From Tubulanus polymorphus (lineage: Eukaryota > Nemertea > Palaeonemertea > Tubulaniformes > Tubulanidae), in assembly GCF_964204645.1 (NCBI RefSeq), contig NC_134033.1, forward strand, positions 10,202,231-10,266,230: DNA of 64,000 bases. The letters run 5' to 3'. Positions 11,572 to 23,175 of the stretch are shown here, piece after piece. A model generated the notes under the pieces. That model saw nothing but the letters and a program-made list of their open reading frames with translations, ran no database searches and was not told where the DNA came from. Each line of letters opens with the position of its first letter. Position 1 is the first letter of the stretch. The position numbers and the translations under genes were made by a program.

Positions 11572-11682
11572 TTATATATCACATATTGGAAATTGGTCAA
11601 TAAAACCGGCATTTCCTAATTTTCTTCCGCAACCATTAGATCACTAAAACAAGTAACTTATTCTGTATTTTTGCGCAGGAAC

Positions 11683-11892
11683 ATGAAGAGCGCGAGGAAC
11701 ACGCGTGGCGAAATTCTACGTGGATATCGATCAATATTCTTAAGGAAATTCTTACCGTGTGTAGTGTTAGTGATAATTTTCTGTTGTGGTATTTGGTCGT
11801 CGCAATTATTTGAAACTTCATCATTGTTTCGAAAACTTTTACGTGTCGAACCCGAGTTAACAGCACAGCAGCAGCAGCAGCAGCAACAGCTG

Positions 11893-11960
<68 letters not shown>

Positions 11961-13146
11961 ACAACAGTTGTGGTGGGATGCCGTTAACAACAAAATGCAT
12001 AAAGCTGCACATGAGGTGAAGCAGCTCCAGCCGGATACAGTCAACAACACAGAACATATAGCTGCACCAGATGTGAAGCAGCTCCAGCCGGATACAGTCA
12101 ACAACACAGAATATGTAGCTGCACCAGATGTGAAGCAGCTCCAGCCTGATACAGTCAGTAACACAGTACATGTAGCTGCGCCAGATGTGCGGCAGCTGCC
12201 GTGGGATACCGTGAACAACACAGCACATGCAGCTGCACCAGTTCAGGGTAATATCACAGTTTGTAAACACTCAGGCGTCATTGATAATTTCTCTTATAAA
12301 CAACTCGATCTATCAATATTCACCATCAACTCAAACATCTGCAGCCAGTCACAACGAGGCTCCTCGAATATCAGTTTTATAATTATCGTCACGACGGCTG
12401 TAAATCGAAAACCGGAAGTGAGGCAGGCGATACGTGACACGTGGGGCTCGTGGACGAAAGACCCGCGCATGCGCGCAGCTGTAGTTTTTCTCGTGGGTTC
12501 ACCGCGCCCCGGACTCGATCCAAGGTTACTCGAGGCGTTGACGAACGAATCGCGCCAGTACGGTGACGTCATAATGACCGAATTTGTCGATGATTACAGG
12601 AATATGACGTTGAAATCGATGGCAATGCTACACTGGGTTCAGAAGTTTTGTCCTAACGCTCGCTACGTCATCAAATGTGACGATGACGTATTTGTAAATG
12701 TACCCGTTCTAGTGCGCGATTTTCCAGCGATGGATAGCGCCCAAATCGGCATGACGATGCACGGATATCTGATTGACTGGGGTACGCCGTATAGAGTCCC
12801 ATACCATAAATGGTGCGTCTCCGAACGCAACTTCCCCCATAAATACTTCCCGAAATATTGCAACGGTCCATTGTATGCCTTTTCCAGTCGACTGGTGGCG
12901 CCACTGCTGCGAGCGGCGTATTTGGTAACTCTCATTCCAATAGAGGACGTTTTTATTTGCGGAATCGTGGCCGAAAAAGCCGGAATCGAACGTAAACATC
13001 ACAGTGAATTCGAAGTATTTTGGTACTACTCTCTTAATAACAATTTTTGTAAGTTTCAAAACAAAACAATAGGTAGATTGGTTCAAAGTCCCGCATTGAA
13101 ACGTCAATACTGGGGAAAAATAAACAGCAACATTAAATGTAAATGA
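11683..13146 (+). CDS. beta-1,3-galactosyltransferase-like protein (GT31), copy 2 with expanded stem
   Basis: A 487-residue type II Golgi enzyme, the tandem paralogue of the gene at 7567. It has a basic cytoplasmic tail of about 24 residues, a membrane anchor (FLPCVVLVIIFCCGIW), a 34-residue Gln-rich tract, five 19-residue stem repeats, and then a catalytic domain nearly identical to copy 1: IRDTWGSW, VVFLVG, DDD at residues 333-335, KWCVSERNFP, GPLYAFS and EDVFICGI. The enzyme should transfer a sugar in beta-1,3 linkage in the Golgi. Start ATG 11683 follows an acceptor (CAG ending at 11678). Divergence from copy 1 is concentrated in about 15 residues after MHG and in the last 45 residues. 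The coding part is one exon. A possible poly(A) signal AATAAA lies at 13900. Confidence 0.88.
11866..11967 (+). repeat. CAG/CAA repeat encoding poly-Q
   Basis: 34 codons, nearly all CAG or CAA, interrupted by one CTG (Leu) and one CAT (His). It encodes the poly-Gln stem of GT31 copy 2 and is absent from copy 1. Such tracts are usually length-variable. Confidence 0.95.
11986..12240 (+). repeat. 57-bp coding tandem repeat in the GT31 copy 2 stem
   Basis: Five units of 19 residues of the type NNTEHIAAPDVKQLQPDTV. Three units carry NxT glycosylation sites. Copy 1 has only about one and a third units (HDVRQMPWDTV then SDTVHVAAP). The last unit of copy 2 (VRQLPWDTV) is the one closest to copy 1, so the expansion probably grew upstream of it. 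Confidence 0.9.
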
Positions 13147-13400
13147 ACACAACACTACAACAAATAATCAGTATATAATCCAAAATAGTACAACATGCTA
13201 CACCACAACATAATTCACCGTACCACAACATAATTTACATTGCAACACACCATAATACACCGTCACCACAACAAAATACATAGTATCACAACATGATACA
13301 CCACAACACAAAATAATATACCCACAAACATAATGCACACTGTCAGTAACATAACATAATGCGCGGTGCCCCTACATGATAAAACATACCACACCTAATG
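13147..13400 (+). repeat. degenerate A/C-rich repeat after GT31 gene 2
   Basis: Loose reiteration of ACCACAACATAATACACCGT-like text, with no fixed period over the whole stretch. It likely lies in the 3' UTR or just beyond it. Confidence 0.5.
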
Positions 13401-14049
13401 TGACACAGCAATGAAAATTGTAGGGTAATTTTAGCATCACCAATATTAACAGACGTTATTTTTTAATCTTCACGTGGAATTCTCATATTAGCTACACAAC
13501 ATAGGAAGGAAACTTCGGTTAAAATATGACTATAAACGCGTAGATAGGTCTTCTAAAAGTTCATACGGACGTTGTTGATGAAAACGTCGTGATTAATGAA
13601 ATGTCGCGTTTTGTGGACATTGAGAGCTCATTTGTTTCGATGTCGTCACAAAATTAATGAACCAAGAGAAAACTTTTTTGACCCGATTAATTCTACCCAC
13701 GACCGACCGATTAATTCTACCCTCGACTGACATGATTATTTTCATTCATAATTTATTCATACGAATGAAAGCAATCCATGAAATGAATTCATCTATAAAT
13801 CAACAAAATCACCCTCGAGCTTACAAATGCTTCTTTTTGATATCCATTTCAATTTGTCAAGTTTAGATGCTTTTTTATAGGTTGTTTCTAGGCTTTTAGA
13901 ATAAAAGGGTTAGAGACAATAGGGTCTGATTAGATATTAACTAATAACGTATAACATCCCACAAGCAGCAAAAGTCAGAAAGTTCTAGGGTAAATGAGAA
14001 TATATTTCGAGCAATGTGTTAACGGCTATTGAATGATAGCCGTCATCAG
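13401..14049. other. non-coding stretch
   Basis: AT-rich, no supported gene. It contains the AATAAA at 13900 that might end the GT31 copy 2 transcript and a short duplicated GATTAATTCTACCC near 13684 and 13710. Confidence 0.3.
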
Positions 14050-14153
14050 GGCCCGGTCTTAAAGACTGGTATTACCTTTAACACGGGGGATTCATTATAA
14101 ATTGAGTTAGCCCCACGCCCCCGGTTAAAGGTACCAGTCTATAAAATCGGCGC
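14050..14153. mobile_element. small palindromic MITE, about 104 bp
   Basis: The two ends are inverted copies: left GACTGGTATTACCTTTAAC then CGGGGG, right CCCCCGGTTAAAGGTACCAG then TCTATAAAATC. A rearranged relative lies at 19511-19600 (ATAGACTGGTATTAACTTTA then CCGGGGGCTAACTCAA), so it is a dispersed family. Confidence 0.65.
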
Positions 14154-16333
14154 CAGGAGTACACAATAAATACAACTGTTGTAACAACTGTCTGATTAGA
14201 TACTAACAGTGTGAATCACTGGTTACCGATCATCACACTGACCAGACTAACTTACAAAGTACGGCAATCACTACTTATCAGTCTTGTAGTTGGCACGCCC
14301 GCCTGGCACGTTGGAGTCAGAGCTAGGGTTAGGGTTATACGCGGGCCAGCTACGGAGGGGGTTAGGCGCTATTTTTGGCCAATGAGGTCTAATTGTCGGT
14401 TGAACAGTCTTCCTGTATATTTCTTTTATGGTGGAAAATAAACGTTTTGAAGTAAAGAATTAACGTCGTTTAATTTCTCTCTATTCGCATATGCTCAAAT
14501 CTTACACCACATCGATAAAGTAAACGGGTCAAATTCATTGACCGAACTAATAATTCATGACACTGCATTCAGGTTTAGGGGGAGCTCTTTTTAGAAAATC
14601 TATTATGAGAATTGTCGAAATGGTACATGAAAAATTGAGACATACCGGTACTAATATCACTATTTTATTCAAGAAAAAAACCGGTCGTTACATTTTTCAG
14701 CAGCTTCAAACGAGGCGTCAACGGCGCATTATTTGCACAGTTGCCACATATCTCTATGACTACCCAATCAACATTGCATTAACACATAACTTTCAACTGG
14801 TGGCTGCTACAAGATGTTAATTAGAATAACATTCGCCGCTACGGCTTGCGTCATGCTGATAATTTTCGCTCCTTTAAAGTCCAGTCGTCAATGTGATGGA
14901 TTAGAAAAAATGGCCGGGTAACTGCTTGACCTGACAAACACACCTGCGTAGAATGAGAACCCGGTTCAAAATACAAGAGTTTTTGCTCGTTATGATCAAT
15001 TGTGTTTTGAGCATTGGAATTTGAGGCGCCGCTGTAAAAGATGTGACTCTACCAGCGCTAATAATACTGTTTCCGTGTTGTTTACGATTTCATACGAAAA
15101 CGACAGTTTTTTTCAAAAGGAATATATTCAAGAAAAAAATATCGAAATAAAGTGAATGTGTGTCAATTCACGGAATCTAATGAATCGAAAGAAGCGCTTT
15201 AGGTCAGGGCTTCGAGGATTGAATATTATTTCAAGGAATAACAGGGAATCAGTTATAGTGAATCTTAACTAGACGTTTTCAATGAAAATAAGACGGCGCG
15301 ATTCGAAACATCGTAAGTGCAAAACTAAAACTGTTCATTCACTGATTACGATCTATTGAATTTACTGTAACTGGCGCGTGGAGTGTTAAAGTAAAAAAGA
15401 AAAAAAAACAACAACATCGCCTTCAGTAAATCAGGTATCGTCGGGATTGCTGAAAATATATCGCCCAGTTTCACGGATACCCAGTTTCACGGATACCCAG
15501 AGTCCATCGGATACCGAGTTGAGAATCGGAAACTAAGTACATTTCTCAAGAAGATCAATTCTAGTAGAATTCACCAGTGAATTGACCGGATGCCGGTGTA
15601 CGCAGGGGTCTACTGTCAAAAGTCAGCGCAATTCTAACTCGCGCACAATAAGAAAAAGCATTCACGAACGCGACGTTTCAGTTGTCAAGTGAAGATACGA
15701 AGTAAACAAACCCCCCTAACGATATATTCGTACATAGAAATACGTGCCATAGAACGAGGTACTTAAATTAATAATTCATCAATCGTTCAAACGACCCGTT
15801 TCACCGGTTTCTAATGGATTTCTCATTTTATTCGCCATTCGCTTCGTTTTCTCAATACCCCGTGTAGTGATTTATCGGCCGTAACGTTATTAAAAATCGG
15901 AAATACGAATATGAATTTTCTTTTGTTTCGATTTTCATAAATCGCCGATAGAAATATTCACGATCACCGAATGGTTCGATTTGTAATCGATTCCAGCCGG
16001 GGAACGGCGGGTGACGTGAAATTGTGATCGAAATATTTTACAAACGAGGGACGTTATCAAATGTGTCCCCAACAACTACGAATTTGTTTAGAACAGGTCG
16101 TGATTGTCCGAATGGCGGTATTTGACATAACGCGCTGAAAAGTGTGACAAACGCGCGGCATGAATCCATCCTAGACTGACTGTGTTGGGTAATATACAAC
16201 ACCTCGCCTGAACGGGCAGCGAATACAGGTGGTTGAACCGTTATTAGACTGGCCACCCATCATCGTAATGCAACATAGCGCGAGGTTCACGAAAAAAACA
16301 CGAAATAACGTCTCGTTAAACTTTGGAAACAAG
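14154..16333. other. non-coding stretch upstream of candidate mucin first exon
   Basis: No supported gene. A TTAGGG-like piece lies near 14327, and CCCAGTTTCACGGATAC is duplicated at about 15465 and 15480. An 87-codon reading at 14557-14820 has no recognisable domain. If 16334-16619 is an exon of the mucin gene, its promoter is probably here. Confidence 0.3.
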
Positions 16334-16619
16334 ATGGGGATTAAAGATTTTATTTCTACTGGATCAACAAGGATTGGATCCATAATACGCGACAAACTCT
16401 TAATTCTCGTGTTGAATTATGCGAGTTTTTTCGACTACACGAAAATAACTCGTCGTCGAACGTCATCCGGTTCGTGTCAATTTATGGATGGACGAAATTG
16501 TAAAAAACGCCGGCGCCGCGACGTGAGCTGCAGCAGCAGCGGCAGCGACAGCAGCACGATAGGAAACAACGTTAGACCGACAAATCGAATAACCCATACA
16601 ATTTCCGTCGCATTATCGG
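16334..16619 (+). CDS. candidate first coding exon of the giant mucin
   Basis: An ATG in good context (ACAAGATGG) opens a 95-codon reading that ends at the strong donor G|GTAAGTGA in phase 1. The big mucin exon starts at 23176 after TTTCAG, also in phase 1. Joined, the junction gives HTISVALS, then V, then [15 protein letters not shown], producing a hydrophobic stretch of about 15 residues just before the Thr/Ser repeats, as expected for a secretory signal. Against it: a 95-residue basic, Ser-rich lead (with KKRRRRDVSC) before the hydrophobic part is unusual for a signal peptide, and the intron would be 6.6 kb. The true start may lie elsewhere. Confidence 0.4.
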
Positions 16620-17175
16620 GTAAGTGAGAATAACAGTGATATCTCGTGACGTTAAATCCCCCACAGGATCGAATACATTTTTACGACAACGGCACGTTAC
16701 ATATTCAATCTGACACATATTCAATCGCACCGTCCACCCGGCCAACCCGTCCACCCATCCACCGGTTCACCTATCCACCAATTGATAATGAGCAAGAAGA
16801 TATAACTTAATATGAACTTAATATTGACTGTAATATGAATTCCCACTCGAAGGATAAAGAGTGCGAAAAGGTGATTTCAGCGAATGATTCGACCATATCG
16901 TTACAGCCATCTTCCGGAATACTGCATTGCTTTTCCTTTGAGATTTTAGAGCGTTGTTACAACACGGACTCACCGTGTTTGATTACTGGTCGAGAGTGTA
17001 TCAAGTATTATGATATTATGAGATCCAAACTAGGGGTAACATACAGCATAAAAACAGTTACAAAGTATACACATTTATAACATAGCAAACACTTAATAAA
17101 CACTTAATAATCAGTCTCTTCGTTTTGGACTGTACATATATATTTAAAGTAGATAAAATTTTGTTACAACATTTG

Positions 17176-17380
17176 TATTCCTGAAGATGACGATTAGGAT
17201 ATAGTGGAAATGTCGAATGAATAGCTCAAGGAATAAGTATTCCTGAATTAGACTACGGGGATATAGTCGAAACATCGAATAAACTACCAGCTCAAGGAAT
17301 GCAGTATTCCTGAAGATGATTATTAGAATTAAGTCGAAACGTTAAACATATTACTAGCTGAACGAATACGGTGGACTGGA
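17176..17380 (+). repeat. tandem repeat, 62-67-bp unit, about 3 copies
   Basis: Units begin TATTCCTGAAGATGA at 17176, 17238 and 17305 and share ATAGTCGAAACATCGAAT and AGCTCAAGGAAT. Degenerate at the 3' end. Confidence 0.7.
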
Positions 17381-17739
17381 AACGTTGAATGGATATTAGC
17401 TGAAGTAAACATTTCGGACTTTTAGCGAGCTTTTGCAGTCATCGACTTGGTGACGTCATCAACCGTATGCCTAAGCATTAACTTAGCGTCTCTCCAGACA
17501 AACATTCATGAATACCGTAAGCGAACAAGTATTTGACGGGCGAATGACCAATGCTTTTATGACTTCCAATGACCCGGCACAACTGGAAAAGTTATTACTA
17601 TATTTATGAATTATAGTGAAAAGCAAGTGGTAAAAACTCTGGTAACTTTAATCATGGACATTCGCTACAATCCCTACTTTGCCATCCTCCGTCCAATCGT
17701 AGCGATTCTTAATGTCTTTAGGCAACGCAAAAATACCCT

Positions 17740-17830
17740 GATTTTCATCAGTCTTAATGACAAGCGCGGCAGGTTTTCATTTTTACATCCGTTTAAAAAA
17801 AAGATAGAAATAAAAAGCCTAATTCTTAAT
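17740..17830. repeat. dispersed repeat copy, related to 22465-22530
   Basis: Shares ACAAG.GCGGGCAG, a run of T and A, and GTAGAAATAAAAAG-like text with 22465-22530. Origin unknown. Confidence 0.45.
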
Positions 17831-18154
17831 TTTACAATAAAAATATACCATCGTTAAACTATCAAAAACAGTCAGTCGATAAACTTGACTCCGTCACTAA
17901 CCGGTCTGGTTTAATTTCTACAGCCCTTTGATTCTCAGATTTCAGATTCATCAGAATGATTCCGATTCCGATGAACTTCTTGATTGTTTCGTTACTGTCC
18001 GGTATGATTAATGAACAAGAAAACTAACTTTACAAGTTTATTGACGCCTTGAAAAATACACATATGTACTTCTATATTATCGACAATGAATACTATAATA
18101 TAAATCATGTAATAGCAAGGATCAGTGAAGTTATTTTGGTTTTGAATATACATC

Positions 18155-18245
18155 TTCACCCGTCAAGGGATTCGAACCCACTACGCTAAAGCTGTTCCCC
18201 GAACCCTTTGACCTCACGAGTCGTTGGAGTCGTTACTAGCCGACC
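18155..18245 (-). mobile_element. tRNA-derived SINE remnant
   Basis: On the minus strand a perfect B box (GGTTCGAATCCC, at 18167-18178) follows an A-box-like TGGTCGGCTAGTAACG about 80 bp upstream. The middle does not fold as a proper tRNA that I can see, so this is a SINE head rather than a tRNA gene. Confidence 0.5.
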
Positions 18246-19510
18246 AGAATCCGGCCGTACCAATCACAGCGCTTGTAACAAACCGCCAGTAGACTTCTGT
18301 TGGGTTTCCCGTTAAATTGACCAATCAGCGAACGTTTTACCGAACAAGGAAGTATTTCGCAAATCGATATATGACGTCACGCGCAACAGCTCCAGTAATG
18401 AAATCACGCTTCGTGAGGCCAGGGGGCTGGTGGAAGCGAGTTCGGGAGTGATACCGGACCCCTGGCAAGCGAGGATCTGAATATATCGATAACTGAATTG
18501 AATCGACCGACCGGCAACCAGTCTAGCCCGGATATATTGATGACGTAGTGCACGTCCTCTCAAGGAATAATTTTCTAAAGTTATGAAAAATAAAATTAGA
18601 ATTATGGAATTTATTCAATTTCAAAATAAACACCAAAATTCATATTTGTAACTGTTATTTTGAAACGCCAATATTGATGACGTAGTGCACATCGACTCAC
18701 ACATAACTCCTCATATAACGCATACTTGGTACTTCAATGCATATAAACATTATCGTAACGGTTTTTACGGCGTCAAAAAACCCGATGAGACCATCAGGCT
18801 CTCAGTAAATTTGGCTCAGTGCCGGACCGGACGTAAACCGAGTTGTCGCGAATCGCAATCCGTTTCAGCTAGTTTTGAGTTATTTTGTCTTTTTTTCTCT
18901 CCGGATCCGTCAAACATTTGTTGTCTCCTTTAATCAATCTTTCGAAGATATATGGTTCCAGAACCATCCTTCCGATAAAAGACAGTTTCTTAGATATTGA
19001 TACTGACCAAAATCGAATCCATTTTGATTAATTTTGTTATAGTTCCACAATTCAAGACGCTAGCTAATTCTACACGCTACGATGCACATAGTGCGCCTGG
19101 ACAATAGGCCACGCGTGTATTTTAACTAAAACACTGTGGCACTGAATGCTGATATCGGATAACGTAAAATTACAGATAACCCATCAATCATATGTTAGCA
19201 CAAGCGAGCTACAGGATTGATGGTCGTTCATTATTATTCCTCTTGACAACACGGGCTTAGCTCATTTCATGAATGGTCGAGAGCTTTACCAGACGAAATA
19301 TCAGGGGTTTGTACCAGGCGGGTTGTCGGGGCTTTGCACCAGGTGGAGTACCGAGACCGGCGTTTCGAAGTAGAAAAAGTTTCTTTCAAGTATAACTAAT
19401 ATTGAGATAATTATTATGATTCATGAAACTTTGATTCATAATTTGAGGAAATCCTCCTTGCCCCAGTTTTATTATGTTACCGTATGATGATTCTTGGTAT
19501 CGCCAAGTAT

Positions 19511-19600
19511 GGTTTTATAGACTGGTATTAACTTTAAACCGGGGGCTAACTCAACGTCGTTTCTCAGTGCAGGACCGGGCCGATTAAAGGGGGTTTAGGG
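19511..19600. mobile_element. rearranged relative of the 14050 MITE
   Basis: ATAGACTGGTATTAACTTTA and CCGGGGGCTAACTCAA match the inverted arms of the element at 14050-14153. The second arm is only partly preserved (CCGATTAAAGGGGG). Confidence 0.45.
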
Positions 19601-19908
19601 ACAGTGCCCCTCAAAAGCCAGAGTGTCCAAAAATTCGGGCCATGATTTTTTTGAAATTTGGATACAATTTACATTTTTTGGAATATGAAAACTCATCCAT
19701 TCTAAAATAATCTATGGAGGTGTTCTTTTTAAATCTCCCTTTAAAAATTAGAATTTTAAAATTAAACTGAAATTAAACTTGAAATGAAGAACCTACTGAA
19801 ATGTGTATATGTATCATATGTATTCGACTTTCCTGGATGTGCTACGTGAGACATAGATTACCTATTAGGCGATTACTTCTGTTATCATTTCTTGAAATCA
19901 TTAGACCA

Positions 19909-19950
19909 TGGACGTATAAACTAGAATTTAATATCTAGTTTATACGTCCA
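19909..19950. repeat. perfect short palindrome
   Basis: A 17-bp stem (TGGACGTATAAACTAGA and its exact complement) surrounds an 8-base AT loop. No other copy was noticed in the window. Confidence 0.8.
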
Positions 19951-21967
19951 TATCTATGCCAATAATATCAGTTAACAATCCAATCATCCACAGTGCAGGT
20001 ACTATTGGCTTCCACTCCAAATGAATAGTCAAACTGCACTCACTTTGTTCTCTCTAAATTTTCACAAGAAACCCTCGCTAATTAGTTGTTTTTTTGCGTC
20101 GATCAGAGTAAGCTGGCATTGATGATAATACCAGAGATATGCAATGCAGTTTGGCCTGAGAATCGTTCACAGGCATTCAACCTCAGTAAACTCCTTTCAT
20201 GTGAAAAAAATCCACTAAAAACCGACCTATCTGATCTCACCATTTTTGATTTGTTCTATTGGTTACATTCACGTGTCTCAGCTCAATCCTTATAGTTGGG
20301 CATTTCTAGAGGTTAAATGCAGCCCGAGGTATGAAACGTGGGCGGCCTCACATAACGGAATCCCGCTTCGTGCTTCGTTTTATTTTGTTTTCCTAATAAA
20401 TCCTATCTTATTCGACAGGCTTTCTCTATTTTCTTATGTTCTCACCGAAGCTCTAAAAGCTCGGCATGGGCCTGTAGCCCTGGAATTCAGTCGAATCGAA
20501 TTGAAATGTATTTAGACACAAAAGAACAGCACAGAAGTGAATACAAATACACAGATATGGATCAAAATAAAGGTCCAATGGCCCTGTGGCTCACCATCAA
20601 ATCATTGAGTGCATATAATATATATTAATATAAGTAATAATATCATTGTCAAAAATATAATACTAAATATAAATTAATTTGGATTGAAGATGTATGAGGC
20701 TGACAATATACGCCTGCGCATGTGTGAAAGTCCTGTGTATACTATCATCACCGAGTCACTGTGTGCTATATATAGAGGTCTCGCGCGTGACGTCACGCTG
20801 TTCGAACCGGCTTTTGCCAACCAACATGGCCGACCAACAAGATGTCACGTGATATGATGACGTCAATGCAGATTTATGTTCCAATTTCCGGTTTTGACCA
20901 GCGCCACCAAACGAGTAAATCCAGAACTTGAATTTGTCGATATCCCGTATTGCGTCTTTGAAGTTTATTTTCAAAATTTCGGCACTCACTACTCGTGGAT
21001 ATAGTGCCTCTTTTTAATAATCATTGCTTTTTTCATCGGGTGCTGCCCCTCAATATAAGCTCTGGGTTCGCCCCTGATAAGCAGTTGTTATATTAACCGA
21101 CGCTAAATTTTTGACAATATACGTTGACGAGCGTATTTAGCTCACATCAATAGCTACATTTGAGTTGTAAGACAAAATTCGCAATTCAAACTACCAATCG
21201 GAAGGCAGGAGAGAGGGTCAATGATGGTTTTTTAATATATAGCCCACGATAGCATGGAAACGCCATCTTGAAATCACTTCCAATATCGGCATTACTAAAA
21301 AGCGGGCCTGCTAAGCGTCGAATTACGTGTGAACCCAACACACTCTGCACTCTGAGGAGTATGTGCCAAGCCATGTGCTTTTTTGTAATAAGTTTGATAT
21401 TCTATTTCAGACAAGGTTTCGTACATCAAAACGTTTCATGTCTCCCAAAAGTATACAATCGCTTGGTATTGACTGAGCAGTTAGGGACGTCTAGAGTTGA
21501 GCGATATTCAAACAGCGATAACGTTTCTAGAACAATAACATGATTTTTTTAGTGCCCCAATCTGATCCGAATAACCACAGAAAATTAATAAATATAGTTC
21601 ACCATGTGTTGAAATAATAATGCTGGCAACTCTTCTTAGATACTATTCACTGTTCATAAGTACATATTGTAAGGTCTTTGTAGTAACAAAAGACAGCATC
21701 GTATAAACTTGCTAGAAAGGTTATTTCTTTCGAGAAACAAATTTCTTGTTCGATTTTTAATTACGTGGGGTGGGTTACGGCACTGGATTAAGAAAATGAC
21801 GAGTTGAATTCAATCGGCATTCAGTTTTACACTTCAAACGATTGGATAGAGCATCAAATGAAGATAATTGAACGTAACTTTACATATTAATATGGTAAAC
21901 AACGATGCCGTTGACTAGCATTATAATGTTTACACGAACGAAATTCTACACAAATGAAATTAGAATG

Positions 21968-22060
21968 AAATGGGGGTACCCGCAGTGCTACTGTGGCAAT
22001 CGAGGATTAAACTTAAGGCGGGTCAGGATCCGGATTGCTAGTAGATAGTTGGTCGTTCGA
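21968..22060 (+). repeat. dispersed repeat, copy A
   Basis: GGGGGTACCCGCAGTGCTAC, then CAATCGAGGATTAAACTTAA and TTGCTAGTAGATAGTTGGTC. The minus strand of 42600-42715 carries the same order of motifs at roughly 80% similarity, so this is one dispersed family with at least two copies here. Confidence 0.6.
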
Positions 22061-22464
22061 TTTCTTCTAATTCACATTTCAATTAAATCTAGATGAACTT
22101 TTTCTTAAATGAATCAATGGAAACAATACCGATATCCGAGAAGAAAAATTAAAGTATTGTATATCTGATGGGTGTTGTGATTATACATGGATTGAGGAGT
22201 CTAAAAATCCAGTTCAAAGTTAATTGAACATGAACTAATTTTGACAACGGACGATTTACTGCTTGTCATGCCATCTGGCAGGATAGCTGGTTATCATTAT
22301 TATATCAGCATTTGTTGTAGGTTCGGGAGAGTTGGCACAGTCAGTGTATGCGTGTAGGCATGTCCAAGATTAATGATACATTGGTGCAGAGGGTTCAAAG
22401 ATGATTTACTAGAATATAAAAGGCCAAAAAAGATGCCTTGTTTCTCATCACACTTTTGTTTTTT

Positions 22465-23025
22465 ACCATAACAAGGGCGGGCAGTTTTTATTTGTATGTA
22501 CATTTTTAAAAAAAGTAGAAATAAAAAGAACTGTTTGAATATTTTTTTGGAGATGCGGGAGGTGTCTTTTTATTTTTATCGTAACAATAAAAACATCCCT
22601 CTGACACACCATTCCTCTTCAAATGCGGGAGGTAGTTTTTTAATTCTTAGCACCACATTTGCACGAAAAATAAAAAAGAAATCGGTTCGAAATGAGAATC
22701 ACGCCAGAAAACAAACCTGGAAATAGCTCCAGCGACCTTGGCATTTGATATAGGCCTACGGTAACCGACTCCGGCGTTGATATATATGGGTTCGAGTCAC
22801 CAGTGGTGCCGATGATATTTATACGATCGACTTTTCTCGATACGTTCATACAGAAATAAAATGATAAAAAGAAAACGATATGCTTATTATATCAATGTGG
22901 GCGTGCGAATTTTGATTTTTTATTAAAAAAACACATTTATTTTCGAGCTATGATGCGGGAGGGCGGACTTTATTTTCATCGCTAATTCGCCGATGATTTT
23001 TTCCGATGCGGGCGGGATTTCAAAA
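22465..23025. repeat. cluster of GCGGGAGG-type motifs
   Basis: ATGCGGGAGG or close variants recur near 22552, 22623, 22951 and 23006, each followed by T-rich text such as TTTTTATTTTTATCG. It looks like pieces of one degenerate repeat family just upstream of the large mucin exon. Confidence 0.45.
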
Positions 23026-23175
23026 TCACGAGAAACAGGGCATCTTTTTGTGGCCAAAAGAAGCTTTTATAAATTGGCAACAGTTTAAGTGATCTTGGAA
23101 ACTGTCAATAAAGATAAACATGATATCAATCAAAAGAGAGGGACCAAAGGTCAATTTTGGATAATTTCATTTCAG

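Larger units (their letters stand above)
16620..23175. other. probable long first intron of the mucin gene
   Basis: 6.6 kb without a supported gene. It holds the repeat pieces listed separately: a 62-67-bp tandem repeat, a SINE remnant, a MITE relative, a palindrome, a dispersed repeat, and CGGGAGG-type motifs. Scattered readings of 60-90 codons have no recognisable domain. It is an intron only if the candidate first exon is real; otherwise it is upstream DNA. Confidence 0.4.

Noticed and set aside
11857-12270. Antisense poly-Leu reading opposite the GT31 copy 2 stem
   Set aside because: Complement of the CAG repeat and the 57-bp coding repeat; no domain, and the sense strand is a clear GT31 gene.
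14557-14820. 87-codon reading beginning near MTLHSGLGGALF
   Set aside because: No recognisable domain, no splice support, no paralogue in the window; length is within chance for AT-rich DNA of this size.
17176-17380. Hammerhead ribozyme, suggested by CTGAAGATGA and GTCGAAAC in each unit
   Set aside because: The required CTGATGA core is not present (CTGAAGA instead) and the stems do not pair properly.
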